Notes: a model not told the origin generated them from the letters alone. A stretch of 51,065 nt of DNA from Longimicrobium sp. (GCF_035474595.1 NZ_DATIND010000134.1:1-51065); one strand, 5' to 3'. Counted from the stretch's first letter, positions 26,568-36,032 are shown. Translations and numbers: made by a program.

Positions 26568-28379
26568 CTACCGCGATGCAGCCGGCCGCATGATCCCCGT
26601 CCCCCGCCGCACCTCCGCGGTGAGGCTCACCGGCAGGCGGCCGCCAATGGGCGCCTGGCCCAGCAGCGCGCGGGCGGCGGCCTCCTGGCACACGGCCTCG
26701 GGGCCCCACGCCAGCAGGTACGCGGGGATCGACGGAAAGGCGCTCAGCAGATACGGGCTGCCGAACGACACCACCACCACCGGCCGCCCCGCGCGCGCCA
26801 GCGACTCCACGAAGTCGCTGAACCCCCCGCCCGCCTGCACCGAGCCGCGGTACTGCACGGGGTTCACGTACGCGGAGACGACGACCACGTCCGCGCCTTC
26901 CGCCTGCGCGCGCAGCGACGCCAGCTCCGCCGCCCCCGGCGCGCCGCCGATTCGCGCCGCCGTCACCGTCCGCCCGCCGCCGGCGAGCGTGGCGTTGAAG
27001 ACCGCGCCCGTCGTGGACCCGCCGCCCGCGTAGGTGATGGAGAGGATGCGCCGCGCGCCCGCCGCGAACGGCACCAGCCCACGCGCGTCGCGCACCAGCG
27101 TGATCGAGCGGCGCGCCACCTCGGCCGCCAGGCGCCGGTGCTCGATGCTGCCGACGGTGCGCCCCATCGCCGCGGGGTCGGCCAGGCGCCCGGCCTGCAG
27201 GCGCAGCCGCGACTTGGCCTCCAGAACGCGCCGCGCGGACTCGTCGATCCGCGCCTCGGTGATGCGGCCCTCGCGCACCGCGCGCTCCACCGCGTCCAGC
27301 ACGCCGGGGATGTCCTCGGGCTGCAGCAGGATGTCGGCGCCGGACTGGATGGCGCGCACGGCCGCATCGCCCTGCCCGTAGCGGCTGGTGAGCCCGCGCA
27401 TGTTGAACGCATCGGTGGAGACGAGGCCGCGGAACCCCATCTCCCCCCGCAGGATGGCCCCCGTCACCTTCGGCGAGATGGAGGCCGGCACCGCGTCGCC
27501 CGCCACGTTGGGAAGGGCGATGTGGCCCACCAGCATCCCGTCCATCCCGGCGGCGATGGCGGTGCGGAAGGGGGGGAGGTCGACCGCGTCCAGCCGCGCG
27601 CGGGTGGCGTCCACCTGCGGCAGCGCCATGTGCGAGTCGGTGTGCGTGTCGCCGTGCCCGGGAAAGTGCTTTCCCATCGCCAGCATCCCGCCGGCGTGCA
27701 CCCCGCGCACGTAGTCGGCGGCGAAGCGGCCCACGCTGGCCGGGTCCTCGCCGAAGGAGCGGGTGTTGATGATGGGGTTCTGCGGATTGGAGTTCACGTC
27801 CAGCACGGGCGACAGCGTGAGCCCGATGCCCACCGCCCGCCCCTCCAGCCCGATCACGCGCCCGACGGCAAAGGCGAGCGAGTCCGAGCCGGTCGCCGCG
27901 AGCCCCATCACCGGCGGGAAGTCGGTGCCCGAGCCGGTGAGGCGCATCCCCGGCCCGCTCTCCAGGTCGGTGACCATCAGCAGCGGCACGCGGGCGCGGC
28001 GCTGCAGCGCGTTCATCTTTCCCGCCAGCTCCGCCGGGGTGCCGGTGGAGATGATGAAGCCGCCCACGCGGTCGCGCTCCACCCAGCGCACCGCCGCGGG
28101 CATGTCGCCCTGCGCCTCGCCGGCGTAACGCCCGCTGATCCACGCCAGCACCATCTGCCCCGCCTTCTCGCGCAGCGTGAGCGACCGCAGCGTGCGGTCG
28201 ACCCATGCCTGGTCGACGGGCGCGAGAGTGGAGTAGCCCGGCGGCGGGGCGTCGGCCGGCTTCACGGCGATGGCGGCGGTTTCCGCGCGCGCGAGCATGG
28301 GCGCCGGCACGGGCTCGCGCGCGCCGGAGCACGCGGCGAGCACGGCGGCCAGGATCAGGATGCGCGGCGGAATGGGCAC
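26568..28379 (-). CDS. Glycoside hydrolase family 3 lipoprotein (beta-N-acetylhexosaminidase, NagZ-like)
   Basis: 603 residues from GTG 28379 (an ATG at 28427 would add 16 residues before the signal). Lipobox LAAC17 predicts a lipoprotein. The NagZ-type acid/base loop KHFPGHGDTHTDSH spans 237-250 and the nucleophile is D323 in VSTDAFNMRG. A C-terminal alpha/beta sandwich (residues 400-600) follows. It would release terminal N-acetylglucosamine from peptidoglycan or chitin fragments outside the cytoplasm, feeding the kinase/deaminase pair at 18.8-21.7 kb. Confidence 0.92.
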   Translation of the reverse strand: MPIPPRILILAAVLAACSGAREPVPAPMLARAETAAIAVKPADAPPPGYSTLAPVDQAWVDRTLRSLTLREKAGQMVLAWISGRYAGEAQGDMPAAVRWVERDRVGGFIISTGTPAELAGKMNALQRRARVPLLMVTDLESGPGMRLTGSGTDFPPVMGLAATGSDSLAFAVGRVIGLEGRAVGIGLTLSPVLDVNSNPQNPIINTRSFGEDPASVGRFAADYVRGVHAGGMLAMGKHFPGHGDTHTDSHMALPQVDATRARLDAVDLPPFRTAIAAGMDGMLVGHIALPNVAGDAVPASISPKVTGAILRGEMGFRGLVSTDAFNMRGLTSRYGQGDAAVRAIQSGADILLQPEDIPGVLDAVERAVREGRITEARIDESARRVLEAKSRLRLQAGRLADPAAMGRTVGSIEHRRLAAEVARRSITLVRDARGLVPFAAGARRILSITYAGGGSTTGAVFNATLAGGGRTVTAARIGGAPGAAELASLRAQAEGADVVVVSAYVNPVQYRGSVQAGGGFSDFVESLARAGRPVVVVSFGSPYLLSAFPSIPAYLLAWGPEAVCQEAAARALLGQAPIGGRLPVSLTAEVRRGTGIMRPAASR

Positions 28380-28625
28380 GTGTTCACTGAACGGGTTGAG
28401 CGGAGAAACTGAACGTCCATCGAACATCCCGTCAAACGCGGTGCCACCGCCCTCCGCGACGCCCGTGCGCGCAAGTCGTTACGGCACATGGGGACGGAAG
28501 ATCAGGGGCGGAGATTCGCCCGCGGAACGGGACGTGTAGGAGATGCGGGGCGACGACTGAGGACGAGCGGCGGCGCGGGATGCGAGGTGATGCCGGCGCG
28601 GAACGACGGACGACGGTGCACGCCT

Positions 28626-28745
28626 GGCGCCGCGGCCCTCTCCCCCCGCCCCCTCCCCCAAAACTGCCTGGGTGTGGGGGAGACCTAATCCCGAGGAGAG
28701 GCTTCGGCTTGGGGTGGAGGCATCTTGCCCGCCTGGGTGGCCCCC
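28626..28745 (+). repeat. Composite repeat D, copy 2
   Basis: About 120 bp matching 15412-15528 (GGCGCCGCGGCCCTCTCCCC start, AAAACTGCCTGGG loop, ATCTTGCCCGCCTGG end). It occupies the gap 28380-28796, where no gene was seen, and abuts the decarboxylase start. Confidence 0.8.
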
Positions 28746-28796
28746 TCCCCGGCCCCGACATTCCGAATCACCATCACCGCAGATCGAATCACCCTG

Positions 28797-30230
28797 ATGC
28801 CATCCGATCCAATCCCCACCCTCCAGCTCTCCCCCGAGGAGATGCGCGCGCTCGGCTACCGCGTCGTGGACATGATCGTGGACGAGGTCGCGCATCTGCA
28901 CGAGCGGCCGGTGGCGGGCGGGGCGCCGCGCGCGGAGATGGAGGCCCGGCTGCGCGAGCCGGCGCCCGCCGCGGGCGTGGGCTGGGAGGCGGCGCTGGAG
29001 CGGGCGCGGCGCGACGTGCTGGGGCCCATGTCGCCGCCCGCGCACCCCCGCTTCTTCGCGTACGTCCCCTCGCCCGGCAACTTCGTGGGGGCGATGGCGG
29101 ACGCGCTGGCGAGCGGCTTCAACCCGTTCGCCGGGGCGTGGGCGACGGCCGCCGGCGCCGCCGAGTGCGAGCTGGTGACGGTGGACTGGCTGCGGGAGGC
29201 GTGCGGGCTGCCCCAGGGCGCGGGCGGCGCGTTCGTCAGCGGCGGGTCGATGGCGAACCTGACCGCGCTCGCGGTCGCCCGGCACCGGCGGTTCGGCACG
29301 GGCGGCTTCGCCGGCGCGGTGATCTACGCGTCGGACCAGACGCATTCCTCCATCGCCCGCGGCGCGCGGGTGCTGGGGTTCGAGCCCGGCCAGCTTCGCC
29401 TCCTCCCGTCCACCGCCGACTTCCGCCTCGACGTCCGTGCGCTGGCCGTCGCCATCGGCGCGGATGCGCGCGCCGGGCGGACGCCCTTCGCCGTGGTCGC
29501 CAACGCGGGGACCACCAACACCGGCGCCGTCGATCCGCTCCCCGAGATCGCCCGCATCTGCCGCGAGGCGGGGGTGTGGATGCACGTCGATGGCGCGTAC
29601 GGGGCGGCCGCGGCGCTCACCGGAGCCGGGCGCGCGCTCCTGGCCGGGCTGGGCGAGGCGGACTCCATCTCCATGGACCCGCACAAGTGGCTCTTCCAGC
29701 CCTTCGAGTGCGGCGCCGTGCTGGTCCGCGACGCGCGGGCGCTGCGCGACACCTTCCGCGAGGTCCCCGAGTACCTCAGGGACAGCGACGTCTCGGCCGA
29801 GGAGGTGAACTTCCGCGACTGGGGCGTGCAGCTCACCCGCGGCTTCCGCGCGTTCAAGCTCTGGCTCTCCATCCAGACGTTCGGGATGGACGCCTTCCGC
29901 GCCGCCATCGACTGGGGGATCCGCCAGGCCGAGATCGCCGAGGAGGAGCTGCGGTCGTCGGACGATTGGGAGATCCTGACGCCGGCGCGGCTCGGCATCG
30001 TCACCTTCCGCTGGCGCGGGGTGGAGATGGAGCCCGCGGCCGGCGACGACCTGCAGCGCCGCGCCACCGCCGCCATGACGCGCAGCGGCTGGGCGATGCT
30101 GAGCACCACCGAGCTGCGTGGCCGCGCGGCGCTGCGCCTGTGCACCATCAACCCGCGCACCACGGAGGACGACGTGCGCGAGACCGTCCGCCGCCTGGGC
30201 CGCATCGCCCGCGAGCTCGCGGAGGGCTGA
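28797..30230 (+). CDS. Pyridoxal-phosphate-dependent amino-acid decarboxylase (group II, aromatic amino-acid type)
   Basis: 477 residues. Group II signatures: HPRFFAYVPSPGNF, FVSGGSMANLTALAVARH, WMHVDGAYG and the PLP lysine K297 in SMDPHKWLF. It removes CO2 from an amino acid such as tryptophan, phenylalanine or tyrosine; the substrate cannot be read directly. The ATG lacks a clear Shine-Dalgarno and an earlier in-frame ATG at 28725 falls in repeat D, so 28797 is preferred. It is followed after 55 bp by the DUF4349 gene on the same strand. Confidence 0.92.
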   Translation: MPSDPIPTLQLSPEEMRALGYRVVDMIVDEVAHLHERPVAGGAPRAEMEARLREPAPAAGVGWEAALERARRDVLGPMSPPAHPRFFAYVPSPGNFVGAMADALASGFNPFAGAWATAAGAAECELVTVDWLREACGLPQGAGGAFVSGGSMANLTALAVARHRRFGTGGFAGAVIYASDQTHSSIARGARVLGFEPGQLRLLPSTADFRLDVRALAVAIGADARAGRTPFAVVANAGTTNTGAVDPLPEIARICREAGVWMHVDGAYGAAAALTGAGRALLAGLGEADSISMDPHKWLFQPFECGAVLVRDARALRDTFREVPEYLRDSDVSAEEVNFRDWGVQLTRGFRAFKLWLSIQTFGMDAFRAAIDWGIRQAEIAEEELRSSDDWEILTPARLGIVTFRWRGVEMEPAAGDDLQRRATAAMTRSGWAMLSTTELRGRAALRLCTINPRTTEDDVRETVRRLGRIARELAEG

Positions 30231-30285
30231 CGGTCAGAATCCCCCCGCCCTCTCCCGTTCCACCCCGCCCACCCCCCACACGCCC

Positions 30286-31326
30286 ATGACGATGCGCAGA
30301 TTCGCCATCTCCCTCACCCTCCTCGCCCCGCTCGCGGCCGCCGCCTGCGGCAGGGACTCGGGCGACCGCGGGGTCTACGAAGGCGGGGCCAGCGCCGCGC
30401 CCACGACGGCGGCGCCGGCCACGGCGCCCAAGCCCGACGCCATCACCAACGGGCTGGAGCAGGGCGCCGTCTCCGCCGACAGCACGCCCGTCGCCCCGAC
30501 GGCGCCTCCCGGCCAGTCCGGCTCCGACACCGCCAGCGCCGCCGCCGCCACGCCCATGATCATCCGCACCGGCCAGGCCACGGTGCGGGTGGACTCGCTG
30601 GAGCCGGCGATCGCGCGGGTGCAGCGGCTGGCGGCGCAGCTGGGCGGCTATGTGGCGAACACGTCCGTGCAGTCCGGCTCGGAGAACGCGCGCGAGGCCA
30701 CGCTGGAGCTGAAGATCCCCAGCGCCAGGTGGGACGCGGCGCTGAACGGGCTGAAGCCGGTGGGCAGGCTGGAATCGCAGCAGACGTCCACGCAGGACGT
30801 GGGCGAGGAGTACGTCGACGTCACCGCGCGGATGCAGAACGCGCGGCGGCTGGAGGAGCGGCTGGTGAGCCTGCTCGCCACGCGCACCGGCAAGCTGGAA
30901 GACGTCCTCGCAGTCGAGCGCGAGCTGGCGCGCGTGCGCGAGGAGATCGAGCGCTACGAGGGCCGGCTGCGCTTCCTCCGCGCCCGCGTGTCGATGAGCA
31001 CTCTCTCCGTCGTGCTGCACGAGCGCTATCCCGTGCTGTCGCCGGGACGGAACCCGATCCTGAGCGCGTTCGCCGAGGCGTGGCGGAACTTCGTGGGCTT
31101 CCTGGCCGGGTTCATCGCCATGCTGGGATGGCTGCTCCCGCTGGCGCTGGTCTTCGCAGCGATCGGCTGGCTCCTGGCCAAGCTGCTGCGCCGCCTCCGC
31201 CGCAACCGTCCGCCGCGCGACCCGCGCGCCGGAAGCTTCCAGCACGGTCCGCCCGCCCCGCCGCCGCCCGGCCCACCCGCCGGACCGCCGCCGAATCCGA
31301 CGCCGCCGAATCCGCCGGCGGCGTAA
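30286..31326 (+). CDS. DUF4349 membrane lipoprotein
   Basis: 346 residues. Lipobox LAAAAC near residue 20, then a Pro/Thr/Ala-rich linker, the DUF4349 domain from about 90 (MIIRTGQATVRVDSLEPA, GGYVANTSVQSG), a coiled coil (LEDVLAVERELARVREEIER), a membrane helix near residue 285 and an Arg-rich then Pro-rich tail. DUF4349 proteins are anchored in the envelope; the function is unknown. It ends at a strong bidirectional terminator. Confidence 0.9.
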   Translation: MTMRRFAISLTLLAPLAAAACGRDSGDRGVYEGGASAAPTTAAPATAPKPDAITNGLEQGAVSADSTPVAPTAPPGQSGSDTASAAAATPMIIRTGQATVRVDSLEPAIARVQRLAAQLGGYVANTSVQSGSENAREATLELKIPSARWDAALNGLKPVGRLESQQTSTQDVGEEYVDVTARMQNARRLEERLVSLLATRTGKLEDVLAVERELARVREEIERYEGRLRFLRARVSMSTLSVVLHERYPVLSPGRNPILSAFAEAWRNFVGFLAGFIAMLGWLLPLALVFAAIGWLLAKLLRRLRRNRPPRDPRAGSFQHGPPAPPPPGPPAGPPPNPTPPNPPAA

Positions 31327-31354
31327 GCCGGGCAAGGAGCCGGAGGGGGATCAA

Positions 31355-31396
31355 AAACGGGAGGGCGAGACGAAGCGTCGTCTCGCCCTCCCGTTT
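31355..31396. terminator. Strong bidirectional intrinsic terminator
   Basis: Arms AAACGGGAGGGCGAGACGA and TCGTCTCGCCCTCCCGTTT, loop AGCG, between the convergent DUF4349 and YceI genes. Confidence 0.93.
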
Positions 31397-31414
31397 CCCG
31401 GTGATGCGCCTGGA

Positions 31415-31978
31415 TCAGGCGCGCACCGCCTGCACCTCGACCGAGATCTTGATCTCGTTGCCGACCAGGATGCCGCCGGTCTCGAGCGCCTGGTTCCAGG
31501 TGAGCCCGAAGTCGCGCCGGTCGATCTTGCCGGTGCCGCTGAAGGCCGCGCGCTCGCCGCCCCACGGGTCCTTGCCGCGCCCGTCGAAGGTCACCTCGAG
31601 CGTCACCGGCCGCGTGGTGCCGCGGATGGTCAGGTCGCCCGTGAGCTGGAAGGTGTCGCCGACGCGGTCCACCGCGCCCTCCACCTTCGTGCTGCGGAAG
31701 GTGATCTTGCCGAAGTTCTCCGCGTCCAGGAAGTCGGCCGAGCGAAGGTGGTCGTCGCGCTGGCCCACGCCGGTGTTGATGCTCGCCACGCCCAGCTCGG
31801 CGGTCGCCACCGAGCGGTCCGGGTGCGTCTCGTCCATGTGGATCTCGCCCGACACGTCCGTGAAGCGGCCCTTCACCGTGGTGATCATCATGTGCTTGGC
31901 CGAGAACTCCACGATCGTGTGCGCCGGGTCGATCGCCCAGATGGTCGCGGTCGAGGTCTCGTTGGCGGTCTGCGTCAT
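31415..31978 (-). CDS. YceI-family polyisoprenoid-binding protein
   Basis: 187 residues, cytoplasmic (no signal peptide, unlike E. coli YceI). Family features are WAIDPAHTIVEFSAKHMMI at the start, VKGRFTDVSGEI, and FTG/SGTGKIDRRDFGLTWN near the end. The fold is a lipocalin-like barrel that binds isoprenoid lipids such as quinones. GGGGAGG lies about 9 nt upstream. A consensus sigma-70 promoter sits 70 bp before it. It is convergent with the DUF4349 gene and divergent from the small membrane gene at 32229. Confidence 0.93.
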   Translation of the reverse strand: MTQTANETSTATIWAIDPAHTIVEFSAKHMMITTVKGRFTDVSGEIHMDETHPDRSVATAELGVASINTGVGQRDDHLRSADFLDAENFGKITFRSTKVEGAVDRVGDTFQLTGDLTIRGTTRPVTLEVTFDGRGKDPWGGERAAFSGTGKIDRRDFGLTWNQALETGGILVGNEIKISVEVQAVRA

Positions 31979-32047
31979 CGTCACATCCTCCCCTGAAGGT
32001 TCATCCCCGGCAGCTAAACATCTGCCGTACAACAATTGCTTACTGCT

Positions 32048-32076
32048 AAGGTAAAACACTCTACGCTCGCTGTCAA
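32048..32076 (-). promoter_or_regulatory. Sigma-70 promoter of the YceI gene
   Basis: Minus strand TTGACA (32071-32076), 17-bp spacer, TACCTT (32048-32053). The perfect -35 and unusually low GC make this the clearest housekeeping promoter in the window; the leader is about 63 nt. Confidence 0.8.
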
Positions 32077-32228
32077 CTGCCTCTGTGCTGAGACAATCGA
32101 CGGATTTCGACCAACGTACGCCAAGCCGAAACACGGCCCTCCCGGACTGCGTACGCGATGCAGATCGATTCCACCCAACGTGCTTCGTCCGCAGCCGGAA
32201 GTCCAGCAAACATCGGGAGGGAGGGGTG

Positions 32229-32444
32229 ATGCAGAGACGCAGCGAGCTGACCGCCGGCCGCGTGCTCGCGATCTACCTCGCGGGAATCGCCGCGGGCGTG
32301 CAGGGCGGCCTGTACCTCTTCGACGTGTTCGACGACGGCGTGGCCGACTGGCGCTCCGGCCTCATCGCCCTCGCCTTCATCGCCGCAGGGCTGGCGTTCA
32401 TCGCCCACACCTTCCGCCGCCGCGCGCCGGTCGCGGCTGGCTGA
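32229..32444 (+). CDS. Small two-helix membrane protein
   Basis: 71 residues after an excellent ribosome site (GGGAGGGAGGGG, then TG ATG). Two hydrophobic segments: VLAIYLAGIAAGVQGGLYLF and LIALAFIAAGLAFIAHTF, ending in RRRAPVAAG. No family recognised. Divergent from yceI; the intergenic region carries the yceI promoter. Confidence 0.8.
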   Translation: MQRRSELTAGRVLAIYLAGIAAGVQGGLYLFDVFDDGVADWRSGLIALAFIAAGLAFIAHTFRRRAPVAAG

Positions 32445-32620
32445 AGCCCCGCTCGCGCACAAGCTCGGATTCCGGCGCATGCCTACGCCGTCAACTGCGT
32501 CATCGGGATGATGGTTCGTCGCCGTGCCGCCAATGGCGTGTGACCGCCGGTCTCGGGCGCGATGAGTGGCATCGGCGAGGGGGACGAGGACGGGGGATGG
32601 ATGCGGGTAGGCGGATCGAC

Positions 32621-32640
32621 ATGTCGGAAATTTCCGACAT
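32621..32640. promoter_or_regulatory. Perfect 20-bp palindrome, possible operator
   Basis: ATGTCGGAAATTTCCGACAT is its own reverse complement. It lies in a 452-bp stretch (32445-32896) with no gene, apart from family F hairpin copy 3. No adjacent promoter or regulator gene is evident. Confidence 0.3.
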
Positions 32641-32808
32641 ATCGAACCGGCATGGAATCAGGGGGATGATCGTCGCCGGCCGTTCAACGGCGCGGCGGGC
32701 TCGCACGAAGGCGAATCCAGCACGACACCATCTTCCGATGACGCAGTTGGCGATGTCTCGGCAGCGCTGACGGCGTGGGCGCGCGCTCATTCTGGATGAC
32801 GATTCCGT

Positions 32809-32875
32809 GGAGACGCGGAGAACGCCGGGCGTGCGGTGAGTTCTCTGCGTCTCCGCGTCTCCGCGTGAGATCCAG
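32809..32875. repeat. Long hairpin (family F), copy 3, diverged
   Basis: GGAGACGCGGAGAA (32809-32822) faces TTCTCTGCGTCTCC (32841-32854) with one mismatch; the right side continues GCGTCTCCGCGTGAGATCC as in the other copies. It is 20 bp from the tex stop. Confidence 0.75.
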
Positions 32876-32896
32876 CGACGCCGGGAGCCGCGGACG

Positions 32897-35158
32897 CTAC
32901 TTCTTCGTGACGATGCGCATCCCGTTGGGGGCGACGCCGGGGCGCGGCGGCTCGGGTGCGCGCTTGGGCTCGGGCTTGCGCGCGTCCGGCTTCCGCGGCT
33001 CCGCGGGCCTCCCCTGCCCGCCCTGCGCCGGGTCCTTCATCGACAGGGCGATGCGCTGGCGGGGGACGTCGACCGAGAGGACGCGGACGGTCACGCGGTC
33101 GCCCGGCTTCACCACCTCGTTGGGGTCCTTCACGAAGCGGTTGGAGAGGTGGGAGACGTGCACGAGCCCGTCCTGGTGCACGCCCACGTCCACGAACGCG
33201 CCGAATGCCACCACGTTGGTGACGGTGCCCTGCAGCACCATTCCCTCCTTCAGGTCCTCCACCTTCTGCACGTCGTCGCGGAACTGCGGCGCCTCGAACG
33301 CCTGGCGCGGGTCGCGGCCGGGCTTGCGCAGCTCGGCCAGGATGTCCTCCAGCGTCGGCAGCCCCACCCCGTCGCCCACGTACCTCCGTGGTTCGATGCG
33401 GGAGATGGCGGCCTCGTCGCCCACCAGTGAATCCACCTTCACCCCCACGTCGGCGGCAATGCGCTCCACCAGCGCGTACCGCTCCGGGTGCACGGCCGAG
33501 GCGTCCAGCGGATGCTTCCCCCCGCGCACGCGCAGGAAGCCGGCGGCCTGCTCGAAGGTCTTCGGCCCCAGCCCGGAAACCTTCGTCACCTCCGCGCGCG
33601 AGCGGAAGGCGCCCGACGCGTCGCGGTGCTGCACGATGCGCTGCGCGACGGTGGGCCCGATCCCGGCCACGTACCCCAGCAGCGCGGCCGAGGCGGTGTT
33701 CAGCTCCACGCCCACGCGGTTTACGCAGCTCTCCACCGTCTCGTCCAGCCGCCGCTTCAGCCGCGTCTGGCTGACGTCGTGCTGGTACTGCCCCACGCCG
33801 ATGGACTTGGGGTCGATCTTCACCAGCTCCGCCAGCGGGTCCTGCAGCCGCCGCGCGATCGACACCGCCGAGCGCAGGGTCAGGTCCAGCTCGGGAAACT
33901 CCTCGCGCGCCACGTCGCTGGCCGAGTAGACCGACGCCCCCGCCTCGTTCACCATCACCACGACCGGCCGCCGCTCCGCGGGCAGGTCGCGGATGGCCTC
34001 CTTCGCCAGCTTCTCCGTCTCCCGGCTCGCGGTGCCGTTGCCGACGGCGATCAGCTCGATGCGGTGCTGCTCCACGATCCGCGCCAGGTCGCGCTTCGCC
34101 CGGTCCTCCTGGTGCAGGTAGACGTGCCCCGTCTCCAGCAGCTGGCCGGTGTTGGAGACGACGGCCAGCTTGCACCCGGTCCGGTACCCCGGGTCGACCC
34201 CGAGCACGGTCCGCTCCCCCGCCGGCGGCGCCAGGAGGAGCGCCTCCAGGTTCTTGCCGAAGATGGAGATGGCCTCCTCGTCGGCCCGCTGCTTCAGCTC
34301 CATCCGCACCTCGACCTCCACCGAGGGGGAGATGAGGCGGTGATGCGCGTCCTCCACCGCCATCCCCATCTGCTCCACCGCGCGGCGGCCCTCGGCGTAC
34401 TTGCGGCGGAGGACGGCGACCAGCTCGTCGTCGGGGGCGGTGATGCGCGCGGTCAGGAACTCTTCGCTCTCGCCGCGGCGGATGGCGAGGATGCGGTGCG
34501 AGGGGAGCGCCTTCACCGGCCCGGAGAAGTCGTAGTAGTCCTGGAACTTGCTGACCTCGTTCTCCTTCCCGCGCGCGGCGCGGCTCTCCATCACCCCCTT
34601 TGCCCACACCTGCTCGCGCACGTACGCCCGCGCCGCCGCGTCGTCGCTGACGCGCTCGGCGATGATGTCGCGCGCCCCGGCAAGCGCCTCGTCATCCGAC
34701 GCGACGCCCTTCTCCGCGTCCACGAAGCCGGCCGCGGCCGCGCGCAGCTCCGCATCGCCCATCTCTCCCGCCCAAAGCAGCTCGGCGAGGGGGAGAAGGC
34801 CCTTCTCGGTGGCGATGGTGGCGCGGGTGCGGCGCTTCGGCTTGTAGGGGAGATACAGGTCTTCGAGCAGCTGCTTGGTGTCGGCGCGATCGATGGCCGA
34901 CTTCAGCTCGGGGGTCAGCTTCCCCTGCTCGTCGATGGACTTGAGGATGGCGGCGCGGCGGGCGTCCAGCTCGGCCAGGTACTCGTGCCGGTCGCGGATG
35001 TCGCGCAGCTGCACCTCGTCCAGCTCGCCGGTGGCCTCCTTCCGGTAGCGGGCCACGAAGGGGATGGTGTTCCCCTCCAGCAGCATCTCCAGCGCGGCGC
35101 GGACCTGGGGCGTGCGCAGGGAAAGCTCGGCGGCGATGCGGTCGGCGTACTGGGTCAC
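32897..35158 (-). CDS. tex: Tex-family RNA-binding transcription accessory protein
   Basis: 753 residues from GTG 35158. The N-terminal helical domain, YqgF-like RNase H fold (VLGVDPGYRTGCKLAVVSNT near 325), helix-hairpin-helix pair (ALLGYVAGIGPTVAQRIVQH, VSGLGPKTFEQAAGFLRV) and S1 RNA-binding domain (EGMVLQGTVTNVVAFGAFVD near 640) are in the usual Tex order. A basic Pro-rich tail follows. It is a highly conserved cytoplasmic protein acting on transcription or RNA handling. No Shine-Dalgarno is visible because the octamer-like array starts immediately upstream. Confidence 0.95.
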   Translation of the reverse strand: MTQYADRIAAELSLRTPQVRAALEMLLEGNTIPFVARYRKEATGELDEVQLRDIRDRHEYLAELDARRAAILKSIDEQGKLTPELKSAIDRADTKQLLEDLYLPYKPKRRTRATIATEKGLLPLAELLWAGEMGDAELRAAAAGFVDAEKGVASDDEALAGARDIIAERVSDDAAARAYVREQVWAKGVMESRAARGKENEVSKFQDYYDFSGPVKALPSHRILAIRRGESEEFLTARITAPDDELVAVLRRKYAEGRRAVEQMGMAVEDAHHRLISPSVEVEVRMELKQRADEEAISIFGKNLEALLLAPPAGERTVLGVDPGYRTGCKLAVVSNTGQLLETGHVYLHQEDRAKRDLARIVEQHRIELIAVGNGTASRETEKLAKEAIRDLPAERRPVVVMVNEAGASVYSASDVAREEFPELDLTLRSAVSIARRLQDPLAELVKIDPKSIGVGQYQHDVSQTRLKRRLDETVESCVNRVGVELNTASAALLGYVAGIGPTVAQRIVQHRDASGAFRSRAEVTKVSGLGPKTFEQAAGFLRVRGGKHPLDASAVHPERYALVERIAADVGVKVDSLVGDEAAISRIEPRRYVGDGVGLPTLEDILAELRKPGRDPRQAFEAPQFRDDVQKVEDLKEGMVLQGTVTNVVAFGAFVDVGVHQDGLVHVSHLSNRFVKDPNEVVKPGDRVTVRVLSVDVPRQRIALSMKDPAQGGQGRPAEPRKPDARKPEPKRAPEPPRPGVAPNGMRIVTKK

Positions 35159-35188
35159 GGAAGTGCGAGAGTGCGAAGGTGCGAAAGT
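35159..35188 (+). repeat. Degenerate GAAGTGCG octamer array
   Basis: GAAGTGCGAGAGTGCGAAGG then TGCGAAAGTG: four units with A/G drift at positions 1-4. It abuts the tex start codon. Confidence 0.75.
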
Positions 35189-35297
35189 GGGGATGCCGAG
35201 CCGGCGCGGGCGGCCGCTCGTCAGGGCGGGAATCTACTGCGGGGCGGACGCGGATTGCAGGGTTGACAGCGGGGGATGGATCGCCTCTCCGCCGTCC

Positions 35298-35795
35298 TCA
35301 TCCCCCGCGCGCCAGGCGGACCGCCGCGGCCACGATGACGATGCCGACGGCCGCGTTGGTACGCGCCAGCCACGCGGCCCGGCGGCGCGCCCGCAGCGCC
35401 TCCGGCGTCCCCGCGGCCAGGCGGCCGGCGAGCGGGCCCAGCCAGAAGTCGTGCAGGGCGGAGACGGAGATCATCGCCGCGACGGAGACGAGCTTCCAGG
35501 CGAGCGCGTGGCCGTACGCGGTCGCCCAGAACTCCGCGCGGAGGATGGCGCCGCCGCGGAAGGCGCCGGTGAACGCCAGGTTCCCGACGCCCGTGGCCAC
35601 CAGCACCGCGATGGCGCCCCACCCGACGCCGCGAAACCGCCGCCCGATCTGCGCGAAGAGCCGCGCGCGCAGCTCCGCCGGCTCCACGGCGCGCAGCGCC
35701 GGCGCACCCACCGCGGCCAGAAAGAACATCCCGCCCAGCCACAGCATCGCCGCCATGACGTGGATGGTGACGTTCAGGAGATACAGGTTCCGCAT
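35298..35795 (-). CDS. CopD/DUF4149-like integral membrane protein
   Basis: 165 residues with four membrane helices: YLLNVTIHVMAAMLWLGGMF, GWGAIAVLVATGVGNLAF, ALAWKLVSVAAMISVSALHD and NAAVGIVIVAAAVRLA. Conserved-looking histidines (H13, HALAWK, ALHDFWLGP) recall copper-resistance CopD and DUF4149 proteins, so haem or copper binding is possible. It starts just after twin-hairpin copy 7, with no clear ribosome site, and lies 139 bp before tex. Confidence 0.78.
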   Translation of the reverse strand: MRNLYLLNVTIHVMAAMLWLGGMFFLAAVGAPALRAVEPAELRARLFAQIGRRFRGVGWGAIAVLVATGVGNLAFTGAFRGGAILRAEFWATAYGHALAWKLVSVAAMISVSALHDFWLGPLAGRLAAGTPEALRARRRAAWLARTNAAVGIVIVAAAVRLARGG

Positions 35796-35815
35796 CGATG
35801 CATCATCCGGGAAAG

Positions 35816-35860
35816 GCGAATGAATTCGCGGCAACAAAAGCACGAAGTCCCTCCGGGACT
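35816..35860 (+). repeat. Twin-hairpin repeat, copy 7
   Basis: GCGAAT-GA-ATTCGC, linker GGCAACAAAAGCACGA, AGTCC-CTCC-GGGACT. It forms an inverted pair with copy 8, 95 bp away. Confidence 0.85.
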
Positions 35861-35955
35861 GCCATCCGAGACCTGCCCGGTCGAGAAGCCCCTGCCCACC
35901 CGGCCAGGAGCCCTGCCCACCGCGCAAGCCGGCGCATCGGCGGATGCCGGGGAGC

Positions 35956-36000
35956 AGTCCCGCAGGGACTTTGTGCAGTTGTTGCCGCGAATTCATTCGC
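35956..36000 (-). repeat. Twin-hairpin repeat, copy 8
   Basis: Minus strand: GCGAAT-GA-ATTCGC, linker GGCAACAACTGCACAA, AGTCCC-TGC-GGGACT. The second stem is AGTCCC/GGGACT instead of AGTCCGC/GCGGACT, a compensated change. Confidence 0.85.
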
Positions 36001-36032
36001 CCGGCAGACCGGTGGTGACTTGTCACGCCCGC

